Shown here: positions 16,119 through 24,900 of the stretch, piece after piece
Layout of the letters: every line of letters starts with the position of its first letter
Position numbering within the stretch: the first letter of the stretch is position 1
DNA from: Pseudomonas fulva 12-X
Lineage (GTDB): Bacteria > Pseudomonadota > Gammaproteobacteria > Pseudomonadales > Pseudomonadaceae
Direction of reading: 5' to 3'
Length of the DNA: 64,000 nt
Assembly: GCF_000213805.1 (NCBI RefSeq)
Contig: NC_015556.1
Location: forward strand, 4,851,001-4,915,000
Position numbers and translations under genes: made by a program
Notes under the pieces: model-generated
What the model was told of the DNA's origin: nothing
Databases searched by the model: none
What the model saw: only the letters and a program-made list of their open reading frames with translations

Positions 16119-18298
16119 AAGCTGTGGCCAAGGTTCAGGTACAGGGCCTTCTCGTTTTCGTCGTTGAGGCCGTAGCTGAAATTCAGCGGTCCCAGCGGCG
16201 TCTCGTAGCCCAGGAATACGCTCGCCGCGTTGATGTAGCCGCTGTCGAAGGCGTTGTCGTTGTTCCACACCCGGCCGCGCTCCAGGGAAGCGCCGAGGTA
16301 GAGCGGGAAATCCAGCGGCAGGAACGAGCGCGGCGTCATGCGCCGGTAGTACACCAGCCGCCCGAGGCTGACGTTCTGCCCGGACAGGGCGTCCTGGCGA
16401 AAACCCGAGAGCTGCCGCGCACCGCCCAGTTGGAAGCTGGAGGTGACGATTTCGGCGTCGTCTAGCGTGCGCCCATAGCGACCACCGATTACCAAGCTGT
16501 GGGGCCCATCGCTCAAGGCCTTGTCGAGGTTGACCTGCCATTGCCGGTAACGGTCGTCGGCGCCGAGGCTGGCGTCGTACTGGCGCAGCTTCACCTCGAT
16601 CTGCTCGCCCTCGTGGGGGAAGTCGACGTTATCCATGGTGTCGAAGGCGTACTGCAGCTCGTAGTAGCCCTCGGTAAAGCTGAACTCGGGCTGATCGCGC
16701 TCGCCGATGCGTACCTTGGCATCGCCCCAGGCCTGGCCGACGCCAAAACGCAGCTCGCCGTTGTTGGCGATCTGCCGGCCGATGTCGAACCCGTAGCCAT
16801 AGCGCTTTACCCGGTATTCGGCGATGGGATCGTTATCCAGCACCGACTCGACGTTCCAGGCATCGACCCGCACGCTGGGCGCCACGAACCAGCGCGAGCC
16901 GACATCCAGGGGCTGGTAGAACTCGCTGAACAGCTCCTGGCGATCGCCCAACTGCACTCTGGTCAGCCACTCGGCACCCAGGCGGTTGATGCCGTTCTTG
17001 CGAAAGCTCGCGCCCAGGTTGAAGACGCTGTCGCCGTTGAAATCGTCGGAGAGGTTCAGGCCCAGACGCAGGTAGTCGGTGCCGGTGCGTTTTTCCCGCG
17101 CATCGATCACCAGAGTGTTGCGCTCGTCGCGGCTGACCACCCGATACTGCACGCGCTCGAAGTAATCCAGGCCGTACAGGGTGCCCATGTCGCGCTGCAG
17201 CCTGGCCATGTCCAGCTGCTCGCCGATGGGCTGGCGGATGTAGTTGCGGATCACCTCGTCGCCGACCTTGGAGTCGTTGTCCACCTCGATGGCGTGGATC
17301 ACCGGAGCGCGCTGCTGGGCGCTGCGTGCCAGGGTCAGCGCCGGGTTGCCGCCACCTCGACGCACCAGCTGCGCAAGGCGCGGCTGCAGCACCTTTGCAG
17401 CCTGATAACCGGCCTCGATCAGTTCCTCGCTACGGCCAAAGTCGGTGACCTCGAAGCCCGTCATGTTCGGCTGCACCAGCACGTCGCTGTCGCGCAGCGT
17501 CGCCAGCTGCTGCTCGGAATTGCGCCGCGTCATCATGGTGGTCGACTGGTTGAGCACGTCGACCACGGTGAGCAGCTCCTTGCGCGGTTTCAGCGGCGTA
17601 CCGATGTCGACGACGATGACCCGGTCAACGCCCATGTCGCGCGCCACGTCGACGGGAATGTTGTCGACCATGCCGCCATCGACCAGCAGGCGACCGTCCA
17701 GCTCGACCGGCGCGAACACTGCGGGGATCGACATACTGGCGCGGATTACCTGGGGCAGATGACCGCTGCGAAACACCACCTTCTCGTCGTTGGCGATATC
17801 GGTAGCCACGGCACGGAACGGAATCGGCAGGCGGTCGAAGTCGCGCACGTCGCTGCTGCGCACCAGCAGGCGTTCGAGCAGCAGCGCCAGGTTCTGGCCC
17901 TGGATCACGCCCAGTGGCAGGCCGAGGCTGCCGTCGTCACGAAAGCTCAGGCGCTGCTTGATCAGGAAATCGCGGTCATCCTGCTTGCGGCGAAACGGCA
18001 CGTCGGTGCGCGGCGGATCATCGGAGAGCACCTCGCGCCAGTCCATGGTCAGCGCTACCTGCTCCAGTTCAGCAACGCTGTAACCCGAGGCATACAGGCC
18101 GCCGATCACCGCCCCCATGCTGGTGCCGGCGATGGCGTCGATGCGCACGCCCTGCTCCTCGAGCGCCTTGATCACGCCGATATGCGCCAGCCCGCGCGCC
18201 GCGCCGCCAGACAGCACCAGGCCGACCCTGGGCTGGGCGTCCTGAGCGATAGCGAGCAGAGGGGTCAGCAGGAGCAGCAGAACGAGCAGACGACGCAT
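16115..18298 (-). CDS. plpD: PlpD-type patatin phospholipase autotransporter (type Vd)
   Basis: A 727-residue fusion of a secreted lipolytic domain with its own outer-membrane transporter. It has a signal peptide (MRRLLVLLLLLTPLLAIAQ), a patatin domain with oxyanion motif GGAARG (~31-36), nucleophile S60 in GTSMG and partner D207 in DGGMVDN. A POTRA domain (~340-400) and a 16-strand BamA-type barrel follow, ending in LYLNLGHSF with the terminal Phe required for barrel insertion. Length and active-site positions match P. aeruginosa PlpD (S60/D207). AGGGATG precedes the ATG. The stop codon lies in the end of a MITE-like element. Confidence 0.95.
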   Translation of the reverse strand: MRRLLVLLLLLTPLLAIAQDAQPRVGLVLSGGAARGLAHIGVIKALEEQGVRIDAIAGTSMGAVIGGLYASGYSVAELEQVALTMDWREVLSDDPPRTDVPFRRKQDDRDFLIKQRLSFRDDGSLGLPLGVIQGQNLALLLERLLVRSSDVRDFDRLPIPFRAVATDIANDEKVVFRSGHLPQVIRASMSIPAVFAPVELDGRLLVDGGMVDNIPVDVARDMGVDRVIVVDIGTPLKPRKELLTVVDVLNQSTTMMTRRNSEQQLATLRDSDVLVQPNMTGFEVTDFGRSEELIEAGYQAAKVLQPRLAQLVRRGGGNPALTLARSAQQRAPVIHAIEVDNDSKVGDEVIRNYIRQPIGEQLDMARLQRDMGTLYGLDYFERVQYRVVSRDERNTLVIDAREKRTGTDYLRLGLNLSDDFNGDSVFNLGASFRKNGINRLGAEWLTRVQLGDRQELFSEFYQPLDVGSRWFVAPSVRVDAWNVESVLDNDPIAEYRVKRYGYGFDIGRQIANNGELRFGVGQAWGDAKVRIGERDQPEFSFTEGYYELQYAFDTMDNVDFPHEGEQIEVKLRQYDASLGADDRYRQWQVNLDKALSDGPHSLVIGGRYGRTLDDAEIVTSSFQLGGARQLSGFRQDALSGQNVSLGRLVYYRRMTPRSFLPLDFPLYLGASLERGRVWNNDNAFDSGYINAASVFLGYETPLGPLNFSYGLNDENEKALYLNLGHSF

Positions 18299-18384
18299 GG
18301 CACATCCCTGGCGTTGGGCGAAAAGGCGCCATTATAGGAGCCTCGATGCCAGGGATGCGCGCCGTGCGAACGCCTGTGTCGCAA

Positions 18385-18573
18385 TCAGTGCAGGCGGCGC
18401 GACTCACCCGTGAAGGGATCGTGAAAGCTGGAGATTTCCGACTGCAGACGGCGATTCTCGCCATAGGCCTCGATGGCGCGGCGGTAACGCATGCGCTGCT
18501 CGTCGAGCAGCTTGCGTCGGGCTTTCACCACGCTCTGTTCCGGGTGCAACGCTTCGTCCACATGGCGCGCCAT
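18385..18573 (-). CDS. Small conserved hypothetical protein
   Basis: A 62-residue, highly charged, probably helical protein (KARRKLLDEQRMRYRRAIEA in the middle) with no signal or membrane segment. GGAG lies at a good distance before the ATG at 18573. The charged helix and an FHDPFTGESRRLH tail suggest a small cytoplasmic binding protein, but no function can be assigned. It is 86 bp upstream of plpD on the same strand and may share its transcript. Confidence 0.6.
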   Translation of the reverse strand: MARHVDEALHPEQSVVKARRKLLDEQRMRYRRAIEAYGENRRLQSEISSFHDPFTGESRRLH

Positions 18574-18714
18574 GGCAGGTCTCCAGGTTGGTTACGGGAG
18601 ACCAGCTTCAGTGAAGGTGATGAAGCTTTAACGGCAAGTAGATGAAAGAACAGTGACAACCCAGCTGCCAACCTAGAACGCGTTGCCGCCCAGCCGTCTA
18701 CACAGACCTTATCT

Positions 18715-18990
18715 CTACATATTCCTGTTCAATACTCGCACGCCGTCCACCGGTAACAACACGGTATCCAGCGCCATATCCACCGGCAGGGACACCAGTA
18801 AAATCGGGCATGCAAAAAACATCCAGCAGTAGAGATCGCCCGTCGCTTCCACGGTCTTGTTGGTCGCCGGGTACAAATCGGTTCTCGCATCTGATCCGAG
18901 TCGCGTCACCACGCTGCTACAACCAACCAACATGCTGATCAGGCCGATGCTTACGCCTGACCTTAAAACCCACGTCATCCTTGACATCAA
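18715..18990 (-). CDS. YceK/YidQ-family (DUF1375) lipoprotein
   Basis: A 91-residue lipoprotein with signal sequence and lipobox SMLVGCSS (Cys 24), then VVTRLGSDAR, an aromatic/hydrophobic stretch (LYCWMFFACPILLVSLPVDM) and a LDTVLLPVDG motif. The spacing and the DxxxDTxLLPxD ending match the YceK/YidQ family. The starts at 18990 and 18987 are both ATG. The family function is unknown; Ser after the Cys predicts outer-membrane sorting. It is immediately upstream (4 bp) of the stop of the RpiR-type regulator, on the same strand. Confidence 0.75.
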   Translation of the reverse strand: MMSRMTWVLRSGVSIGLISMLVGCSSVVTRLGSDARTDLYPATNKTVEATGDLYCWMFFACPILLVSLPVDMALDTVLLPVDGVRVLNRNM

Positions 18991-18994
18991 AACT

Positions 18995-19906
18995 CTACTC
19001 TTCCGTAGTGCGTACCGACTTGGCCGACAGGCGCAGGCTACGCAGGCTGCGTTTGACGCTTTTCAAGTGGTTGACCAGGCTCGGGCCGCGGGCCATGGCC
19101 ACGCCCATGGCGAGCACGTCTATCACCACCAGGTGGGCGATACGCGAGGCCAGCGGTGTATAGATCTCGGTGTCTTCCTGCACGTCGATGGCAAGGTTCA
19201 CCGTGGCCAGCTCGGCCAGCGGCGTCTGGCCCGGGCACAGCGCGATCAGCGAAGCGCCGGCCTCGCGTACCACGTTGGCGGTGATCAGCAGGTCCTTGGA
19301 GCGCCCGGACTGGGAAATGCACACGGCCACGTCGGTCGGCTTGAGGGTGATGGCCGACATCGCCTGCATGTGCGGATCGGAATAGGCCGCGGCATTGAGC
19401 AACAGGCGGAAGAACTTGTGCTGGGCGTCGGCGGCCACTGCGCCCGAGGCGCCGAAACCGTAGAACTCGATACGCTGCGCCTGGGAGCAGACGGCGATGG
19501 CCTTCTCCAGCGCCACCGGATCGAGCTTCTCGCGCACCTCCATCAGCGTGTGCAGGGTGGTGTCGAAGATCTTCATGCTGAAGTCGGCGACCGAGTCGTC
19601 CTCGTGGATCGCGAACTGGCCGAAGCTGGCACCGGCGGCCAGACTCTGCGCCAGCTTGAGCTTGAGATCCTGAAAGCCGCTGCAACCGATGGCGCGGCAA
19701 AAGCGCACGATGGTCGGCTCGCTGATGCCCACCGAGTGGGCCAGTTCGGCCATGGAGCTGTGCATGACTGCAGCCGGATCGAGGAGCACATGATCGGCCA
19801 CCTTGAGTTCCGACTTGCGCAGGAGGTGACGTGACTGGGCGATGTGCTGCAACAAATTCACTGGCGGGGACTCGACTGGCAAAGGATGGTAACGCCGGCT
19901 GGACAT
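18995..19906 (-). CDS. RpiR/HexR-type regulator divergent from zwf
   Basis: A 303-residue transcription factor: N-terminal RpiR helix-turn-helix (~30-95, including ISEPTIVRFCRAIGCSGF) and a C-terminal SIS sugar-phosphate domain (FYGFGASGAVAADAQHKF at ~150, then VAVCISQSGRSKDLL). In HexR the SIS domain senses 2-keto-3-deoxy-6-phosphogluconate and releases the operator. This protein resembles HexR but is the second-copy type that pairs with a second zwf (the PA5438/PA5439 arrangement in P. aeruginosa). A perfect palindrome at 19959-19977 between the two genes is its likely operator. The start codon is not fully certain because no strong ribosome site precedes 19906. Confidence 0.85.
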   Translation of the reverse strand: MSSRRYHPLPVESPPVNLLQHIAQSRHLLRKSELKVADHVLLDPAAVMHSSMAELAHSVGISEPTIVRFCRAIGCSGFQDLKLKLAQSLAAGASFGQFAIHEDDSVADFSMKIFDTTLHTLMEVREKLDPVALEKAIAVCSQAQRIEFYGFGASGAVAADAQHKFFRLLLNAAAYSDPHMQAMSAITLKPTDVAVCISQSGRSKDLLITANVVREAGASLIALCPGQTPLAELATVNLAIDVQEDTEIYTPLASRIAHLVVIDVLAMGVAMARGPSLVNHLKSVKRSLRSLRLSAKSVRTTEE

Positions 19907-19958
19907 TGAAGCGCCGCGACTCGGTTATGATCGAGGGACGCCGCCGGGCTGTAGTGAT

Positions 19959-19977
19959 CTTGTAGTTATACTACAAG
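19959..19977. promoter_or_regulatory. Palindromic operator between rpiR-type gene and zwf
   Basis: CTTGTAGT (19959-19966), centre TAT, ACTACAAG (19970-19977) form a perfect 8-bp inverted repeat. It fits the TTGT...ACAA half-site form of HexR boxes with a 9-nt gap. It is 53 bp before the regulator start and 40 bp before zwf, and it contains TATACT, a possible zwf -10, so binding would block both genes. Confidence 0.7.
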
Positions 19978-20016
19978 CCTGGCGACCTCGCACGGACAAA
20001 CCGAATCGGAGTTCCC

Positions 20017-21471
20017 ATGCAGAGCAATTGCTGCGACATGCTGGTATTCGGCGGCACGGGCGACCTCGCCCTGCACAAGCTGCTTCCGGCCCTCTATTAC
20101 TTGCATCGTGGCGGTCGCCTGCACCGCGATACGCGCATCCTCGCCCTCGCCCGCAGCCCCCATACGCGGGCCGCCTACCAGGCCCTCGCCGAGCGCCATT
20201 GCCGCGCCCAGGTGGCCCGCGCCGATTTCGACGATGACATCTGGCGCAGCTTCGCCGAGCGTCTCGACTACTTCCCGATGGACGCCTCGCAGAGCGCCGA
20301 CTTCGGCCGCCTGGCCAAGGCGCTGGGTAGCGACCGGGAGCGCGTGCGGGTCTACTACCTGGCCACCGCGCCAGACCTGTTCGAAGCCATCGCCACCCAC
20401 CTCAAGGTCGCTGGCCTGGCTGTCGCGGGCGCGCGTATCGTGCTGGAAAAGCCCATCGGCCATTCGCTGCAATCGGCCCAGGCGATCAACGCCGGCATTG
20501 GTGCGGTGTTCGACGAATCCCAGGTGTTTCGTATCGACCACTACCTGGGCAAGGAGACCGTGCAGAACCTGATGGCGCTGCGCTTCGCCAACGCGCTGTT
20601 CGAGCCGGTGTGGCGGGCCGGGCATATCGATCATGTACAGATCAGCGTATGCGAGACCCTGGGTGTGGAAAATCGCGGCGCCTACTACGACAACGCCGGC
20701 GCCATGCGCGACATGATCCAGAACCACCTGTTGCAGCTGCTCTGCCTGGTGGCCATGGAGGCGCCGGTGCGCTTCGATGCCGAGTCAGTGCGCAACGAGA
20801 AGGTGAAGATTCTCGAAGCCCTCAAACCCATCACCGGCCAGGACGTGCGCGACAAGACTGTGCGCGGCCAGTACACCGCCGGCAAGATTGGTGGCCAGGA
20901 AGTGCCCGCCTACTACTTCGAGAAGAACGTCGATAACGACAGCGACACCGAAACCTTCGTCGCCGTGCAGGCCGAGATCAACAACTGGCGCTGGGCCGGC
21001 GTGCCCTTCTACCTGCGCACCGGCAAGCGGCTGGCCCGCAAGACCTCGGAAATCCTCATTCAATTCAAGCCCGTGCCGCACCAGCTGTTCGGCAATGGCC
21101 AGGCCAACCAGTTGCTGATCCGTCTGCAGCCCGAAGAACGCATCAGCCTGCAACTGATGGCCAAGAACCCGGGCAAGGGCATGCGCCTGCAGCCGGTGGA
21201 ACTGGACCTGAACCTGGCCGATGCCTTCAACAAGCAGCGCCGCTGGGACGCCTATGAGCGGCTGCTACTGGATGTGATCGAGGGCGACTCCACGCTGTTC
21301 ATGCGCCGCGATGAGGTAGAGGCTGCCTGGCAATGGGTCGACCCGATCATCAAGGGCTGGCAGCAGCACTACCAGAGCCCTCGCCCCTACGCAGCGGGCA
21401 GCAACGGCCCTGAACAACTCGAGCACCTGCTGGAGCGACATGGCCGACAGTGGATCGAGGAAGCTGAATAA
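20017..21471 (+). CDS. zwf: Glucose-6-phosphate 1-dehydrogenase (second-type)
   Basis: A 484-residue enzyme oxidising glucose-6-phosphate to 6-phosphogluconolactone with NAD(P)+, entry to the Entner-Doudoroff and pentose phosphate routes. The dinucleotide fold is LVFGGTGDLALHKL (~9-22), the substrate motif RIDHYLGKE is at 172-180, and EKPIG lies at ~144. GGAG precedes the ATG. No pgl or edd follows, unlike the zwf-pgl-eda operon, so this is the isolated copy controlled by the divergent RpiR-type gene. Confidence 0.95.
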   Translation: MQSNCCDMLVFGGTGDLALHKLLPALYYLHRGGRLHRDTRILALARSPHTRAAYQALAERHCRAQVARADFDDDIWRSFAERLDYFPMDASQSADFGRLAKALGSDRERVRVYYLATAPDLFEAIATHLKVAGLAVAGARIVLEKPIGHSLQSAQAINAGIGAVFDESQVFRIDHYLGKETVQNLMALRFANALFEPVWRAGHIDHVQISVCETLGVENRGAYYDNAGAMRDMIQNHLLQLLCLVAMEAPVRFDAESVRNEKVKILEALKPITGQDVRDKTVRGQYTAGKIGGQEVPAYYFEKNVDNDSDTETFVAVQAEINNWRWAGVPFYLRTGKRLARKTSEILIQFKPVPHQLFGNGQANQLLIRLQPEERISLQLMAKNPGKGMRLQPVELDLNLADAFNKQRRWDAYERLLLDVIEGDSTLFMRRDEVEAAWQWVDPIIKGWQQHYQSPRPYAAGSNGPEQLEHLLERHGRQWIEEAE

Positions 21472-21478
21472 AGCATCA

Positions 21479-21511
21479 CATCAGCGAACTGCTATCAGCA
21501 GCTCGCTGATG
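21479..21511 (+). terminator. Strong hairpin after zwf
   Basis: CATCAGCGA (21479-21487) pairs with TCGCTGATG (21503-21511), and inside it CTGCT pairs with AGCAG around a 3-nt loop, separated by a single A/C mismatch. It begins 8 bp after the zwf stop. There is no T-run behind it, so termination efficiency is uncertain. Confidence 0.5.
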
Positions 21512-21959
21512 ATGTCAGTCGGTAATACCTTCATATGGCTGTAAGTATTTAGCCATTTTCCAAGCGCTATATAAGCGTTTTCCGACTAGATAATCTGAAC
21601 TTTCTATTTCTGATTCTGCTGAAATAACTACACACCTTTTCAAGCCGATTTGAATTATTTTAATTTAATAAAATTAATCGAATCACCTAGCCCAAAATAA
21701 AATAACTATTTAATTAAAAAACAGGCACTTGAATTTAATTAGATAACTAAAGATGAATAATTATTTTGTTTTAAATACCAAAATACGCAAATAGATCGTA
21801 ATTTTTATAACTAATCGACATTAAAAATACCTTTAAAAAAAGTTCTCTCCCGCTACGTTTAAACCTTGTCGAGTTCCATCCAGCGCAATGCTGTATCGGC
21901 TTTGCCTGTGCAGAGAACGCAACTCGCCAAGTTTGAAGTCAGGTAATGGGAGATGCTTC
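21512..21959. other. AT-rich leader region upstream of bapA
   Basis: This gap has no gene. From about 21536 to 21850 it is strikingly A/T-rich, with runs such as TTTAATTTAATAAAATTAAT, in an otherwise GC-rich sequence. GTAATACC at 21521-21528 also occurs in the flp leader. It must contain the bapA promoter. AT-rich leaders of large adhesins in Pseudomonas are typical targets of the MvaT/MvaU silencers, which is inference here. Confidence 0.6.
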
Positions 21960-24900
21960 ATGGCAGTACAGGCGAAAGTCGCGCCTATTGGCCAACAGGT
22001 CAATCAGGCCAGCACGCAGGTGGTCAGCAACACGCTGCCACTTTCCGAAAGCAGCCATGTTGCGCTCAACATTCCCCCCGAAGCGGTAACCAGTTACACC
22101 CGTGAAGGCTCGGACCTGATCGTTCAGATGCAGAACGGTGAGGTGCTGCGCATCAGCAATTTCTACGCGGCCGCCGAGCAGCCCAGCCAGCTCTACCTGG
22201 TCGGCGAGGAAGAGCAGCTATTGGCTGTGGATCTGTCCCAGGCTGCAGCGTCCGATGGCATTCTCGCCGCCTCCTATGCATCGGAAGGCACCCTCTCCGG
22301 CTTTACATCGCTGACATCGGCGGCGGGCGCTGCCGGCGGGACCCTGGGCCTGGGCACCGCAGCCGTGATCGGCGGTACGGCAATTGCGGGAGGGGTCGCC
22401 GTAGCCGACGAGGTCAATCGGCGCAACGATAGCGGCAGCAATGACAACGGAGGTGGAAGCACTCAGCCGCCTGTGGATAACCAGCCACCGGCCGTCGCGA
22501 CCAACCTGCAGCTCAGCCAGGACAGCCGCTTCCTGACCGGCAATGCCGAGGCCAATGCCACCGTCAGGGTGGATGTGAACGGCACGCTGTACACCGTGAC
22601 GGCCGATGCCAATGGCCAATTCCAGGTGCAGTTTCCGGTACCGCTGACCGGCGGGCAGACCATCAGCGTGGTGGTGGTCGATGCCGCCGGCAACGTCGGT
22701 CCATCGGCCTCCATCAATGCACCGCTGGTGCTACAACCTTCCTCGGTAGACCCCAGTGATGGCACGCAACTAACCGGCTCGGCAACGCCCAATGCCACCA
22801 TAGAGTTGAGGCATGCCGACGGCCGATTGCTTGCCCAGACTAATGCCGACAGCAGCGGTAACTGGTCATGGACACCTAACCCCGCGTGGCCTGACGGCAC
22901 GATCGTAGACGTCCATACCATCGCCCCTAACGGCGTTCGTCACCCCGTAATACGGATCGTCGTCGACAAGACGCCTCCAGACGCACCGACGGTGGAAGCC
23001 AGCAACGGAACACTCCTGGTCGGCACGGCAGAGCCGGGCAGTACCGTCACACTTACGATCGATGGAAATGCACCCATTACAGTTACTGCAGCTGCAGACG
23101 GCACCTGGTCTTACCAACCGAGCACTGCCTTGGCTAACAATACGCCCATAATCATTACGGCTACCGATAGGGCAGGCAACATCAGCCAGCCAACCACGTT
23201 GAATATCGATGCTCAAGCGCCCGGTCAACCAACCGTTAGCAACAGCAATGGCACGGTGTTCAGCGGCACCGCAGAACCAGGCAGTACCGTCATCCTGAGC
23301 AACGCCAGTGGGGTTTTCGGCCAGGCGCTGGTCGACGCCAACGGCAACTGGCATTTCACTGCCAGCCCGGCGCTTGCCAATGGCGCCCAGGTCAGCGTGG
23401 TGGCCCGGGATCCGGCGGGAAATGTGGGGCAACCCGAAACGGTGGTGGTGAATAACGCCCTGCCCAATGCCCCCGTGATCGCGACAAGCAACGGTACGGT
23501 GATTTCCGGCACGGCGGACGCCAATAGCGAGGTCATCGTCAGCGTAAACGGCACAGAGATTGGCCGCACGACAGCCGACGCTAATGGCGCCTGGTCGATA
23601 GTGCCGTCACCCGCGCTTGCCAACGCTACCGTCATAACCGCCGTTGCCAGCACATCGGCGGGCACCAGCGCCGCCACCACGCTGATCATCGATGCCGCGC
23701 AGCCCCTGCCACCCGACGTGAACCCGAGCAACGGTAGCGAGCTGAGTGGAACCGCCGAGCCCGGCGGCAAGATCATCCTGATCTACAGCAATGGCGACCT
23801 GATCGGGCAGACCGTAGCCGATGCCGATGGCAACTGGAATTTCATCCCCACCACGCCGCTTGCCGATGGCGCGAACCTCGAAGTCGTGGTTCGCGATGCC
23901 GCCGGCAATACCAGCGACCCCGCTGCGGTGCAGATCGACCAGACACCACCTGCCGCACCGCAGATCGAACCCAGCAATGGCACCACGCTGAGCGGCAAAG
24001 CTGAAGCAAACAGCACGGTAGTAATTGCCGGACCAGGCGGCATCGTCATCGCAGAGGTAGCAGTCGACGGTAATGGCGACTGGAGCTTCACGCCGGCAAC
24101 GCCACTGGGCAATGGCACACCTCTGACCATCACCGCACGCGACCCCGCCGGCAATACCAGCCTGCCCGGCACCGTGGTGATCGACTCTCAGGCGCCAGCG
24201 GCGCCGACATTGAACCCTACCAACGGCAACCTCCTGAGCGGTACCGCCGAGCCGGGCAGCACGGTGATCATCCGCATCGGCACATCACCCGTCACCGAGG
24301 TAAGCGTGGTCGCGGATGCTGACGGAAACTGGAGCCATAGTCCCAGCGGGCCGTTCACCAATGGCACCACCCTCGAGGTCAGCGCCCGAGATGCCAGCGG
24401 CAACGAAAGCGGCTCCACGACGGGCAGCATAGATACTGCGGCGCCCGCGCCCCCGGTGATCAACCCCAGTAACGGCGCCCTGCTCAGCGGTACCGCCGAG
24501 CCTGGCAGCACCATCACGATCAGGGTGCCGGGCGAGGCCGACCAGACCACCATCACCAATGCCGATGGCGTCTGGAGCTTTACTCCGGCCACGCCTCTGG
24601 CCAACAGCACAACCGTGTCGGTGACCGCGACCGACGCGGCCGGCAACCAGAGCACTGCCGCAAGCCAGACCGTCGATGCCAGCTTGCCAGCCAGCCCAAC
24701 CATCGAGCCGAGCAACGGCAGCCAGTTCAGCGGTACGGCCGCGGCAGGCGCGCTGGTGGTGCTGACCGGCCCTGGCGGCGTTGCGCTGGGCCAGGCCACC
24801 GCAGACAGCAATGGCAACTGGACGATCACACCGCCCAGCCCGCAGCCAAACGGCACCATCGTCAGCGCAACCGTGGTCGCCAATGGGCTTAGCAGTGCGC

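Noticed and set aside
15898..16131. 77-codon minus-strand frame overlapping the end of plpD
   Set aside because: It lies almost wholly within the MITE-like element and REP hairpin, with low-complexity translated sequence and no ribosome site; treated as non-coding.
16499..18337. 612-codon plus-strand frame antisense to plpD
   Set aside because: PlpD on the other strand has full motifs; long antisense frames are common in GC-rich codon-biased genes, and this one has no family features.
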